This document shows, piece by piece, positions 43,769-51,341 of a stretch of 64,000 bases of DNA. The stretch's first letter is position 1. Each line of letters starts with the position of its first letter. Both the position numbers and the translations under genes were made by a program. Source of the DNA: Thermoleophilia bacterium UBA6103 (GTDB taxonomy: Bacteria > Actinomycetota > Thermoleophilia > UBA2241); contig DIWP01000023.1 in the NCBI GenBank assembly GCA_002423545.1, positions 1,988-65,987 on the forward strand, in the 5' to 3' direction. The notes under the pieces are model-generated. The model had not been told where the DNA came from and searched no databases. It worked only from the letters and a program-made list of their open reading frames with translations.

Positions 43769-44761
43769 TCACCTCTCCGTGAGACCGGCGGTACGCCGGG
43801 AGAATTCGTAGAGCGCGATGGAGCCGGCGACGCCGGCATTGAGCGATTCTACGGCAACGCCACCCGGGACCTCGACGGGAGGGCTCTCGCTGCCGGAGCC
43901 CGCTACGGGTGCCCCAGCGCCCACCGAGCCTCCGTCGGCCGCTGTGCCGAGCCGGGCACCGGATCGGCCGGCGCCCGCGAGCGGGATCGTCAGCAGCTCG
44001 TCGCAGAGGCCCGCGACCTGCTCCGAGAGGCCGGCGCGCTCGGCGCCGACGCAGAGGACGGCCGGACGACGCAGCGCGGCCGTCCGCAGGTCGGCACCGC
44101 CATGTGCCGCGAGGCCGTAGACGGTGGGTCCGCCGAGTCCGCGACACAGCTCCACCAGCAGCATCTCCGGATACACGGGCAGCGCGAAGACCGCGCCCAT
44201 GCCGGCGCGCACGACCTTGGGCGACAGCGGATCGACGCAGCCCGGCGAGGTGGCCAGGGCGCCGGCGCCGAGGGCCACGGCGCTGCGCAGCAGCGTGCCG
44301 AGATTGCCGGGGTCGGCGACGCGATCGACGTAGACGGCCAGCGCCGTGGGACCGGCAAGGGTCTCCGGCTGCGGCGGCTGCGGCACGCCGAAGACGGCCA
44401 TGACGTCCGGCGGCGTCTCCAGCGTGGTGAGCTTCTCCGCCACCCGCTCCGTGACCGCGTGTACGGAGACGCCGGCGAGGACGCCGGCCAGACCACCGCC
44501 GGCAGCGGCCGCGTCGACCTCGCCGGCAAGCGAGCGGGCGGCCGGACTGCCGGCGGTCACGAAGACCGCCTGCGGACGACGGCCGCTGAGGATGCCGGCG
44601 ATGACGAGGTCGGCACCCTCAGCGAGGAAGGCGCGCCGCAGCGTGCGGTACTTGCGCAGGCGCAGCGACGCGGCCCGCTTGATCAGCGGGTTGGCAGCGC
44701 TCGTGATGGGCTCGGCTAAAACCCCAAGGCTGGAGTCCCGGTCAGGCCGCGAGGGCGGCAC
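43769..44761 (-). CDS. SpoU-family RNA 2'-O-methyltransferase (TrmH/RlmB type), 330 aa
   Basis: SPOUT methyltransferase acting on rRNA or tRNA. N-terminal substrate-binding domain LIKRAASLRLRKYRTLRRAFLAEG; SPOUT motifs VDRVADPGNLGTLLRSAVALGA, LCVGAERAGLS and, at the end, VAVESLNAGVAGSIALYEF. Between motifs 2 and 3 (about residues 257-295) lies a Gly/Ser/Ala-rich insertion in the catalytic knot region, where the family normally has a short IPM-type link. GTG at 44761 overlaps the rplT 3' end by 20 bp. The rplT-spoU-pheST order is common in Gram-positive bacteria. Confidence 0.88.
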   Translation of the reverse strand: MPPSRPDRDSSLGVLAEPITSAANPLIKRAASLRLRKYRTLRRAFLAEGADLVIAGILSGRRPQAVFVTAGSPAARSLAGEVDAAAAGGGLAGVLAGVSVHAVTERVAEKLTTLETPPDVMAVFGVPQPPQPETLAGPTALAVYVDRVADPGNLGTLLRSAVALGAGALATSPGCVDPLSPKVVRAGMGAVFALPVYPEMLLVELCRGLGGPTVYGLAAHGGADLRTAALRRPAVLCVGAERAGLSEQVAGLCDELLTIPLAGAGRSGARLGTAADGGSVGAGAPVAGSGSESPPVEVPGGVAVESLNAGVAGSIALYEFSRRTAGLTER

Positions 44762-45101
44762 GCGCCTTCTCGGCGAGCGCGGTGAACATCGCCGGGTCGT
44801 TCACGGCCAGATCGGCGAGGATCTTGCGGTCGACCTCGACCTCGGCCAGCTTGAGACCGTGCATGAGCTCGTTGTAGGTGAGCCCGTTCTCACGCGCCCC
44901 GGCGTTGATGCGCACGATCCACAGACGGCGGAACTGCCGCTTGCGGACGCGCCGGTCGCGATAGGCGTACTGCAGGCTCTTCTGGACCTGTTCCTTGGCA
45001 CGCTTGTAGCTGCTGTGCTTGGTCGCGCGGTAGCCTTTGGCCTGCTCCAGGACCTTGCGGCGCTTCTTGCGCGCGTGGATGCTTCGCTTGACTCGAGACA
45101 T
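44742..45101 (-). CDS. rplT: Ribosomal protein bL20, 119 aa
   Basis: Large-subunit assembly protein. Typical start MSRVKRSIHARKKRRKVLEQAKGY (given in part) and RDRRVRKRQFRRLWIVRINA, GLTYNELMHGL. Length normal. ATG at 45101 with GGAGTATCG upstream. In the infC-rpmI-rplT operon, 72 bp after rpmI. Confidence 0.97.
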   Translation of the reverse strand: MSRVKRSIHARKKRRKVLEQAKGYRATKHSSYKRAKEQVQKSLQYAYRDRRVRKRQFRRLWIVRINAGARENGLTYNELMHGLKLAEVEVDRKILADLAVNDPAMFTALAEKARAALAA

Positions 45102-45173
45102 GGTCGATACTCCTTGGCATGACGCGGGCGCCGGCGAGCTTCGGCAGCGGCCCGCGCGCGGTCCTCGGCCCGC

Positions 45174-45380
45174 TCAGCGCAGGCCGAGGAGACGCTTCAC
45201 GTTCTTGACATCGGCCCCGGCGACAGGCGTCGCCTTGCGGAACCCGCGCTTGCGCTTTGGGCTCTTATGCTCCAGAAGATGGCTCTTGAAGGCGCGACGC
45301 CGTGTCACCTTGCCGGTCCCCGTGAGCTTGAAGCGTTTCTTGGTCGCGCTGTGTGTCTTCGTCTTGGGCATACGCACCAC
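45174..45380 (-). CDS. rpmI: Ribosomal protein bL35, 68 aa
   Basis: Small basic 50S protein: MPKTKTHSATKKRFKLTGTG then RRRAFKSHLLEHKSPKRKRG. The frame starts MVRMPKTK; GTG at 45380 adds three residues, and ATG at 45371 (MPKTKTHS) is the usual family start with GGTGGAGTG upstream. I keep the longer frame with this remark. Between infC and rplT. Confidence 0.95.
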   Translation of the reverse strand: MVRMPKTKTHSATKKRFKLTGTGKVTRRRAFKSHLLEHKSPKRKRGFRKATPVAGADVKNVKRLLGLR

Positions 45381-45519
45381 TCCACCTGTCGTCCGGATGA
45401 CCGGCTCGTTGCTTCACTGCGGGAGCCGGCGGGATCGCTCCCGTCCGGCACCGTGATCCTCTGGTCGTCGGCCGGCCGTCGCCGGAAGCGCCGGGAAGCG
45501 ACGCTCCAGGACGTCGGCG

Positions 45520-46107
45520 CTACTTCACCGGCGCCAGCATCATGATCATGTTGCGCCCGTCGAGATTGGGCGGCGACTCGATGACGCCAAGGTCCTTGAC
45601 GTCCTCGGCCAGGCGCATGAGCAGCGCCTCTCCCCGTTCCGGATGCACCAGCTCGCGCCCGCGGAACATGATGGTGACCTTCACCTTGTCCTTGTGCTCG
45701 AGGAAGCGCACGACGTGGCCCTTCTTGGTCTCGTAGTCGGCCACGCCGATCTTGGGTCGGAACTTGATCTCCTTGATCGTGATCGTGCTCTGGTGCTTAC
45801 GTGCCTGCTTGGCCTTCAGCTCCTGCTCGTAGCGGTACTTGCTGAAGTTCATGATCCGGCAGACCGGTGGGTCTGCCTGCGGCGCCACCTCGACGAGGTC
45901 GAGGTTGACGCTGGCCGCGTATCGCTGCGCATCGTCGATCTGCTTGATGCCCACCTGGTGGCCCTTCTCGTCGATGAGCCGTACCTGGTGGGCGGTGATG
46001 CCGTCGTTGATGCGGATCCGGGTGTCCGGGGCGCGATCGCGGAACCTGTCTCGGGGAACAAATGGTCTGCCCATGCAAAAATGAGGGTCGCAAAAGCGAG
46101 CCCTCAC
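45520..46107 (-). CDS. infC: Translation initiation factor IF-3, 195 aa
   Basis: Keeps 30S subunits free and checks start codons. N-domain: TRIRINDGITAHQVRLIDEKG, QADPPVCRIMNFSKYRYEQE. C-domain: IKEIKFRPKIGVADYETK and KVKVTIMFRGRE, ending MIMMLAPVK. Start is uncertain: GTG 46107 is preceded at short distance by AAAGGAG, while ATG 46074 (MGRPFVPRD) is closer to the usual N-terminus. The bases between them form the hairpin at 46083-46105. infC is classically autoregulated through its start codon or leader, so this arrangement may matter. Confidence 0.93.
   Translation of the reverse strand: MRARFCDPHFCMGRPFVPRDRFRDRAPDTRIRINDGITAHQVRLIDEKGHQVGIKQIDDAQRYAASVNLDLVEVAPQADPPVCRIMNFSKYRYEQELKAKQARKHQSTITIKEIKFRPKIGVADYETKKGHVVRFLEHKDKVKVTIMFRGRELVHPERGEALLMRLAEDVKDLGVIESPPNLDGRNMIMMLAPVK
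46077..46105 (-). terminator. Hairpin with T-tract at the infC start (possible attenuator)
   Basis: Minus strand GAGGG-CTCGC-TTTT-GCGA-CCCTC forms a 9-bp stem with one bulged base and a TTTT loop, followed by ATTTTTGC and the ATG at 46074. It resembles an intrinsic terminator placed directly in front of or inside the first codons of infC, as in L20- or IF3-regulated leaders. Confidence 0.5.
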
Positions 46108-46329
46108 GATCTCCTTTCGTCCTCGTGAACCCTGTCGACCATCTGGGGCGCAGGGTGAGAAGCCCGCAAGCTCCTGCTTATATGGCGTCGGACAGTATAC
46201 ACGAGGCCCGGCCCCTGGTCGAACACTTCGGGAGACCGAACAAGCCCGGGCGACGGTCCGCTCGAAGACCGGCGCCGTCGGCGGACCGCCCGAGGACCGG
46301 CGCCGTCGGCGTCCGGGGACGCTGGGCTG

Positions 46330-47016
46330 GTGGTAGGCTCGGCGGGAGGACAAACGGTACGGACGGCACGACCCGGACCGGCACGACCGGACCGGCACGA
46401 TCGAAGGGCAGGCATCACGTCCATCATCAGCAGGCAATCGGCTCGCCACGATGCGCCGGCGGCTCCGGCCACGCGTCTGGAGCCCTGCCGCGACGAAGAC
46501 GTCGCCCAGATCCTGCACTGGGTCGATTCCGAGGACCTGATGGCCCTCTGGGCCGGCGGAACGTTCCGCTGGCCGCTGAGCGGCGCCGAGCTGCACGAGT
46601 ACCTCGATCGCTCGCGACGCCCGGACTCGCCGATGCGCGTGTACCGGGTCGTCTCCGCCGAGACCGGTGACTGGATCGGCCACCTCGACCTCTGCCCCAG
46701 CGTGCGAAACGACGGCAGCGGCCAGATCGGGCGGGTGCTCATCGGCGACCCCCGACTGCGCGGCCGCGGCATCGGCCGCCGCATGATGGCACAGGTGCTG
46801 GACGTCGCCTTCTTCGAGCTGGGCCTGTGGCGCGTCGAGCTGCACGTGGCCAAGGCCAATCCGCGCGCCCGGCGCTGCTACCGCTCCCTGGGCTTCCGCC
46901 GCGTGCGCGGCATGACGCTGGAGCGGATGGTCGGAGAGGCGAAGTACCCGACCATCCGCATGGCGCTCGACCGCGAGACGTGGCAGAAGCGCCGTCCGCA
47001 GGTCGTCACGAGCTGA
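46330..47016 (+). CDS. GNAT-family N-acetyltransferase, 228 aa (start uncertain)
   Basis: RimJ/RimL-like acetyltransferase: EDLMALWAGGTFRWPLS, TGDWIGHLDLCPSV, acetyl-CoA loop RLRGRGIGRRMMAQVLDVAF and KANPRARRCYRSLGFRRVRG. The open frame begins at GTG 46330, but the first 40 residues are Arg/Ala/Pro-rich and probably untranslated; the conserved part begins near TRLEPCRDEDVAQILHW. No ATG lies between, so a rare start is possible. The 3' end overlaps the convergent PLP gene by 11 bp. Substrate unknown. Confidence 0.75.
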   Translation: MVGSAGGQTVRTARPGPARPDRHDRRAGITSIISRQSARHDAPAAPATRLEPCRDEDVAQILHWVDSEDLMALWAGGTFRWPLSGAELHEYLDRSRRPDSPMRVYRVVSAETGDWIGHLDLCPSVRNDGSGQIGRVLIGDPRLRGRGIGRRMMAQVLDVAFFELGLWRVELHVAKANPRARRCYRSLGFRRVRGMTLERMVGEAKYPTIRMALDRETWQKRRPQVVTS

Positions 47017-48574
47017 GCGGGCGGTCGCGGTAGCTCTGTACGAAGTCGACGAAGCGGTAGACGTCGCCGAAGTCGGAGACGATGCCCAGGGAGAGCCGCA
47101 ACGTGTTGCGCAGCCGATGCAGCAGCGAGCCGGCGCGCAGCGGGCACCCGGCCTCGCTCGCCACCGTGCCGCCGCCGTCGGGAAAGACGACCTCCATCTC
47201 GTCGTGCAGCACGTGGTGCGCCACCTCGCCGTCGCCGGGGTTGCAGAAGCAGCCGTCGCGCAGCGAGATGAGCCGCTCTCCGGCGGCCTCCTCCACATCG
47301 GCGGTGTCGAACGGCCGGCCGTCGGGGTCGAGCACATCGAAGGCGATGGTCGCCCCGCGTCCCTCCATCCCCTGCGGGCCGAAGACGTGCACCATGGGCG
47401 CCCCGTTGCCGTGCCGGAGCGCCGCCAGCTCCTCGAGGAGCCAACCGGCCAACGCGCTCACGCGGGCGTGGATCGTCTCGATGCCGATCGCCGAGACATG
47501 CTCGAGGCCGATCACCACCGCCGGCAGAGCGAGGTAGTCGAGAGTGCCATCCTCGAAGCCGGCGGCACCGGGCGCCAGACGATACCAGCGCTCCTCCTGC
47601 ACGGAAGCGACGGTGATGGTGCCACCGGCGAACCACGGCCGGCGCAGCTTGCCCAGCGTGTCGCGCCGGGCCAGCAGACAGCCGACGCCGGTCGGGTAGC
47701 CGAACAGCTTGTAGAACGAGACCGGCACGAAGTCCGGCTTCACCACGCTCAGATCGAGCCGATTGGTCGGCGCGAACGCGGCGCAGTCGAGCAGCACGTC
47801 CCAGCCGTGCCGGTGCGCCTCCTCGATCCAATCGAGCGGATGCTGCACACCGCTGAAGTTCGACTGCGCCGGGTAGGCGAACAGGCGGTCGGCGCCCGGG
47901 CCATCGCTCGAGCCGGCCGCGGGTGATGAGCCGGCGGCGGCGGCCCCGGCCTCGGCGCTCGTGGTCGTCGTCGGCGGCGCTGCAGCCGACGCTGCAGGCG
48001 CGCTCGGCGGCGGCGGCGCAAGGGCGCCGCGCAGCAGGTCTTGATCGAGCCGCAGCTCCGGATCGCGCACCGGCAAGTACACGACCGCGGCGCCCTTGCG
48101 GGCCGCGAACTCGCGGATGCCGTTGACCGAGTTGTGGTTGTCGTAGCTCAGCAGGTACGTGCCGCCGGAGCGGAACGGATACGACTCGCCGACGAGCTTC
48201 AGGGCGCCGCTGGCGTTGGCGGTGAACACCACCTCGTACTCATCGTCCCGGACGTTGAAGGACCGACGCACAGCCGCGCGTGCCTCTTCCACGTGACGGC
48301 TCGACTCCAGGGACGTCGGGTTGTTCGAGTGCGGGTTGCCCAGCACGCAGGTGCTGAGCAGCTCGTGGTGGCGACGCAGCTGCGACTCCGCGTAGAGGCT
48401 GCCGCCGGTGTAGTCCAGGTAGACGTGCCCGAGCGCGTCCAGACGCGCGTAGTCGGCGGCCCGCAGCTCGTCGACGGCGACCGTGTCGCGGTACGCCGGG
48501 AAGCGCCGCAGGAAGTCCTGGTAGCACGCCGCCGGTACGGCCGATCGCGCGACGGTCGAGCCCATCTGCGTCAC
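47006..48574 (-). CDS. Class V aminotransferase, Moco-sulfurase-like (NifS fold), 522 aa
   Basis: PLP enzyme resembling the N-terminal domain of eukaryotic molybdenum cofactor sulfurase (ABA3/MOCOS): GNPHSNNPTSLESSRHVEEA, FTANASGALKLVGESYPF, DNHNSVNGIREFAARKGA, PLP Lys in SFYKLFGYPTGVGCLL and the cysteine loop RDGCFCNPGDGE. No MOSC domain follows. It may mobilise sulfur from cysteine, possibly for Mo enzymes, but other cysteine desulfurase roles are open. A 40-residue Pro/Ala/Thr/Ser insertion lies at about 183-225 (PPPPSAP, PPTTTTS). ATG at 48574 (or 48562). Monocistronic. Confidence 0.8.
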   Translation of the reverse strand: MTQMGSTVARSAVPAACYQDFLRRFPAYRDTVAVDELRAADYARLDALGHVYLDYTGGSLYAESQLRRHHELLSTCVLGNPHSNNPTSLESSRHVEEARAAVRRSFNVRDDEYEVVFTANASGALKLVGESYPFRSGGTYLLSYDNHNSVNGIREFAARKGAAVVYLPVRDPELRLDQDLLRGALAPPPPSAPAASAAAPPTTTTSAEAGAAAAGSSPAAGSSDGPGADRLFAYPAQSNFSGVQHPLDWIEEAHRHGWDVLLDCAAFAPTNRLDLSVVKPDFVPVSFYKLFGYPTGVGCLLARRDTLGKLRRPWFAGGTITVASVQEERWYRLAPGAAGFEDGTLDYLALPAVVIGLEHVSAIGIETIHARVSALAGWLLEELAALRHGNGAPMVHVFGPQGMEGRGATIAFDVLDPDGRPFDTADVEEAAGERLISLRDGCFCNPGDGEVAHHVLHDEMEVVFPDGGGTVASEAGCPLRAGSLLHRLRNTLRLSLGIVSDFGDVYRFVDFVQSYRDRPLSS

Positions 48575-48678
48575 TCCTCCTCCTCACGCCCCCTTCTCCG
48601 TGCCGCGACGGCACAGGCGGCGGGGGCGATCACGCCGTTGCCTGTCCTCGTGGATCGGCGATCACGTCGTCGTCTGAC

Positions 48679-49218
48679 CTACCTATCGGCTGCCGGATCC
48701 CCTGGGACAAGGGCGCTGAGCTGATCGACGAACCGCCGCTGGGCTGGGACCACGAGCCCACGGGCCTCCACCAGGTCGACGAACCGCGCCGCCGGTCGAC
48801 CGCGGACATGACGAACGATGGTCTCGGCGACCGAAGCATCGGCCTCGCAAGCCCACACATACAGCAGACGGTGGCGGTGCTGCTTCACGCCACCCAGCGA
48901 GAGGAAGGGCGGTCGCGGCTCGATGCCGAAGTCGGCGGCAAAGCCGGTCCGGGCGGTCGCCAGCAGATCGTCCGGGGTCGGCTTCGGCTGCCGCGGCCGG
49001 CGCCGCAGCCGCTCCTCGATGGAGAGCTCGGGCGGAAGCTGCCCACCCGGCGCACCGACCGTGTGTTCCCAGCTCGGCACGCGGTACGTCGCCCCACCGG
49101 CATCGGCGCCGGCGCCGATGCCGTGCGTGGCAGACGACCCCTCGAGCAGCAGGACCTTCATCGCGGCCCGTGGGCCGCGGCAGAAGACCAGCAGACCGGC
49201 GCTCGGATCTGACGGCAC
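48679..49218 (-). CDS. Nudix-fold protein with degenerate Nudix box, 179 aa
   Basis: Layout of NTP-pyrophosphohydrolase-like Nudix proteins: SAGLLVFCRG, KVLLLEG, a segment where the Nudix box should be (DDLLATARTGFAADFGIEP), then LGGVKQHRHRLLYVWACEAD, which matches the VRQ...GKxVxAWAxEGD strand of that family. The box has lost the REx2EE metal-binding glutamates, so hydrolysis is unlikely. An insertion SIEERLRRRPRQPKPTP precedes it. GTG at 49218. Function unknown; perhaps a binding protein. Confidence 0.55.
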   Translation of the reverse strand: MPSDPSAGLLVFCRGPRAAMKVLLLEGSSATHGIGAGADAGGATYRVPSWEHTVGAPGGQLPPELSIEERLRRRPRQPKPTPDDLLATARTGFAADFGIEPRPPFLSLGGVKQHRHRLLYVWACEADASVAETIVRHVRGRPAARFVDLVEARGLVVPAQRRFVDQLSALVPGDPAADR

Positions 49219-49330
49219 CGGCGATCAGACCTTGCGGGGCCGCCTCATCGCAGCGGCCCCACTCCCGCACCGCTCACAACGGCAGCCTCGCATCCGCGGT
49301 CCACACCGCAGCGCCTCGCATCCTTGCCAC

Positions 49331-50233
49331 TCACAGCAGCGGCCCCCACACCGGCTCGTAGATCGCCTTCGGCATCACGAAGCGCGCCGTCTTGAGCGGG
49401 TCGACCACCTGGGAGACCTGCAGGTCGCCGACGGCGCTCATCAGCATGACCGCATCGGGCAGGGCGATGCCGAGGCGCTCGTTGAGCAGCGCCGCCATGT
49501 GGTGCGTGGCCGCGTCGGCCGCCTCGTCGAGCGTCTCGGCCGAAGCGATGGTGGCGACGAGCTCGCGGGTCTCGACGAGCGGGTCCCGCAGCGGCAGATC
49601 GTCGCGGACGTCCACGTGCAGCGTCACCCGGCCAGAGACCTCGACGCCGGTGACGGCGACCTCCCCGTCGCCCATCGCCGCGTGCAGGTCGCCGGCGGCC
49701 AGCAGCGCTCCCGGCACCTGCACCGGCAGATAGACCGTGGCGCCCTCGGTGATCAGCTTGGTGTCCATGTTGCCGCCGTGCGACCCCGGCGTGCCGCAGG
49801 GGATCGGATCGCCTGCCGGCGCCACGCCGATGACGCCGATCATCGGTTCGATGCGGATGCTCACCTCGTCGCTCCAGTGGGCCACACCCTCGTCGACCGG
49901 CAGGAAACGCCAGTGCAGGTCGGGGATGCGGTCGGCGAGAGTCCCGAAGCCGCCCCCGGTACACATGACGCCCTGAGCCGCGATCTCTATCCGCTCGACG
50001 TGCACCACCAGCACGTCGCCGGGTCGCGCGCCTTCCACATACACCGGGCCGGTAGCCGGATTGATCTGCGACCAGTCGACGCCGCGCTGTACGTCGGCGA
50101 AGGAACGGATCTGGTCGCCGAAGCAGTCGGCCGTGTCCAGCTCGACGAGCGCCGGCGGCTCGATGCGCGCCGCGGGAGCGGCTGCAGCCGACATCGCGAG
50201 GACGTGATGGGACGTGTCCAGGTGGGTGGTCAT
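49331..50233 (-). CDS. Acetamidase/formamidase family protein, 300 aa
   Basis: FmdA/AmdA-type amidohydrolase that releases ammonia from short amides. Features: ATGPVYVEGARPGDVLVVHV, IGVIGVAPAGDPIPCGTPGSHGGNMDTK (conserved metal/active-site region, split when read), VQVPGALLAAGDLHAAMGDGEV and MSAVGDLQVSQVVDP. Length typical of the bacterial 300-residue group. ATG at 50233; GGAGGGGCC precedes. No transporter or regulator adjacent. Cytoplasmic. Confidence 0.88.
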   Translation of the reverse strand: MTTHLDTSHHVLAMSAAAAPAARIEPPALVELDTADCFGDQIRSFADVQRGVDWSQINPATGPVYVEGARPGDVLVVHVERIEIAAQGVMCTGGGFGTLADRIPDLHWRFLPVDEGVAHWSDEVSIRIEPMIGVIGVAPAGDPIPCGTPGSHGGNMDTKLITEGATVYLPVQVPGALLAAGDLHAAMGDGEVAVTGVEVSGRVTLHVDVRDDLPLRDPLVETRELVATIASAETLDEAADAATHHMAALLNERLGIALPDAVMLMSAVGDLQVSQVVDPLKTARFVMPKAIYEPVWGPLL

Positions 50234-50414
50234 GAGGCGGCCCCTCCAGCGCCGACGGCAGTGTGCCGCCATTCTGCCACAGGGCGACTGCCCTCGCGCG
50301 GGGGGACGTGCGAGGAGACGCGGCTTCCCGCGAGCCGCAACGCGAGGGAGGATCTGCAGGCGGACTCGGCTCTGCGCAGCCACCGATCAGCTCCTCTCGG
50401 CGTCAGCGCCCCCT

Positions 50415-50831
50415 TCAGACCCCGATCACCGGGAATCCGAGCGCGCTCGCGGCGCGCCCCAGCTGCCGGTCGTGTGTGGCGAAGACGAGATCGGACGCCC
50501 GGCGCTGCCGCCACTGCAGCGCCGTGGCAAGGTGGATGGCGTCGAGGGCCTTGAGCGGCGTGGGAAGCGCATCGCAGGCCCGCAGGAGGATGGAGGCCAC
50601 CGGGGGCAGCCGTGTGACGCCGCGCAGCTTGTCATGGACGGCCGTCCGCCGGACCACGTACTCGTCCTCATCGAAAGCGGCGCGGAGCCGCAGGTTGTCG
50701 ACGGAGCGCAGACACTCGACGAGCGTGATCAGCGACGTGACGCTCGCCTCGGCGTCGTCCGCGTCGCGGAGCAGCCCCTCCTGCTCGAGCACGAAGCGCA
50801 GGATGACGGAGGAATCCAGGTAGACGATCAA
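50415..50831 (-). CDS. vapC: VapC-family PIN-domain toxin, 138 aa
   Basis: Ribonuclease toxin. PIN acidic residues: Asp in IVYLDSSVILRFV, Glu in LITLVECLRS, Asp in LDAIHLATAL and Asp in FATHDRQLGRAA. TTG start at 50831 overlaps the antitoxin stop (TTGA), so the pair is translationally coupled. Full length for VapC. Antitoxin-toxin order and the palindromic operator upstream complete a standard locus. Confidence 0.9.
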   Translation of the reverse strand: MIVYLDSSVILRFVLEQEGLLRDADDAEASVTSLITLVECLRSVDNLRLRAAFDEDEYVVRRTAVHDKLRGVTRLPPVASILLRACDALPTPLKALDAIHLATALQWRQRRASDLVFATHDRQLGRAASALGFPVIGV

Positions 50832-51181
50832 CTATCGGTCCCGGGGGCCCGGTCAACGTCGTTCCGTCGATCGAGAGCCTTGAGGACGATGTCTTCGAGA
50901 AACTGATCCCGCCCGTCGCGGTCCTCGCGGATGAGCTTGACCGCGTCGATATCGACAGGCGCCGGATGACCCACGACGGGACTCGACAACGGAGGCGCGT
51001 CCGGATCCGGCTCGATGATCACCAGGTCGTCCAAGTCTGCCTCAATATCCTCGGCGTAGTACGGCCCCAGCACGGCCACGGGCATGTCCCTGCTCGTGAC
51101 CACGAACGACGCGCCGCCGCGGACCTCGCGGAGGTAGTGACTGAGGTGGGCTTTCAGGTCGGCGACGCTCACACGGTCCAT
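50828..51181 (-). CDS. vapB: Phd/VapB-type antitoxin, 117 aa
   Basis: N-terminal Phd/YefM-like DNA-binding part: MDRVSVADLKAHLSHYLREV and GGASFVVTSRDMPVAVLGP. The acidic middle (DIEADLDDLVIIEPDPD) and long tail would wrap the toxin. ATG at 51181, 11 bp downstream of a perfect palindrome likely to be its operator. Stop overlaps vapC. Confidence 0.87.
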   Translation of the reverse strand: MDRVSVADLKAHLSHYLREVRGGASFVVTSRDMPVAVLGPYYAEDIEADLDDLVIIEPDPDAPPLSSPVVGHPAPVDIDAVKLIREDRDGRDQFLEDIVLKALDRRNDVDRAPGTDS

Positions 51182-51191
51182 GGTCACAGTA

Positions 51192-51207
51192 TGACCACAA
51201 GTGGTCA
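51192..51207. promoter_or_regulatory. vapBC operator palindrome
   Basis: TGACCAC-AA-GTGGTCA, a perfect 7-bp inverted repeat immediately upstream of the vapB start, the usual place for autorepression by the toxin-antitoxin complex. Confidence 0.75.
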
Positions 51208-51341
51208 AGATGACAATGGCACCCGACAGTTGACGTTCTCCGCGCCAACGGGGTGACGTTGCGCGCCGATATCGGTCGACCTTCGCGCGTTGCTCAGGCT
51301 CGGCGACCGAATGGCGCGACCCGCCGTAGTGCTCAGTCGCG

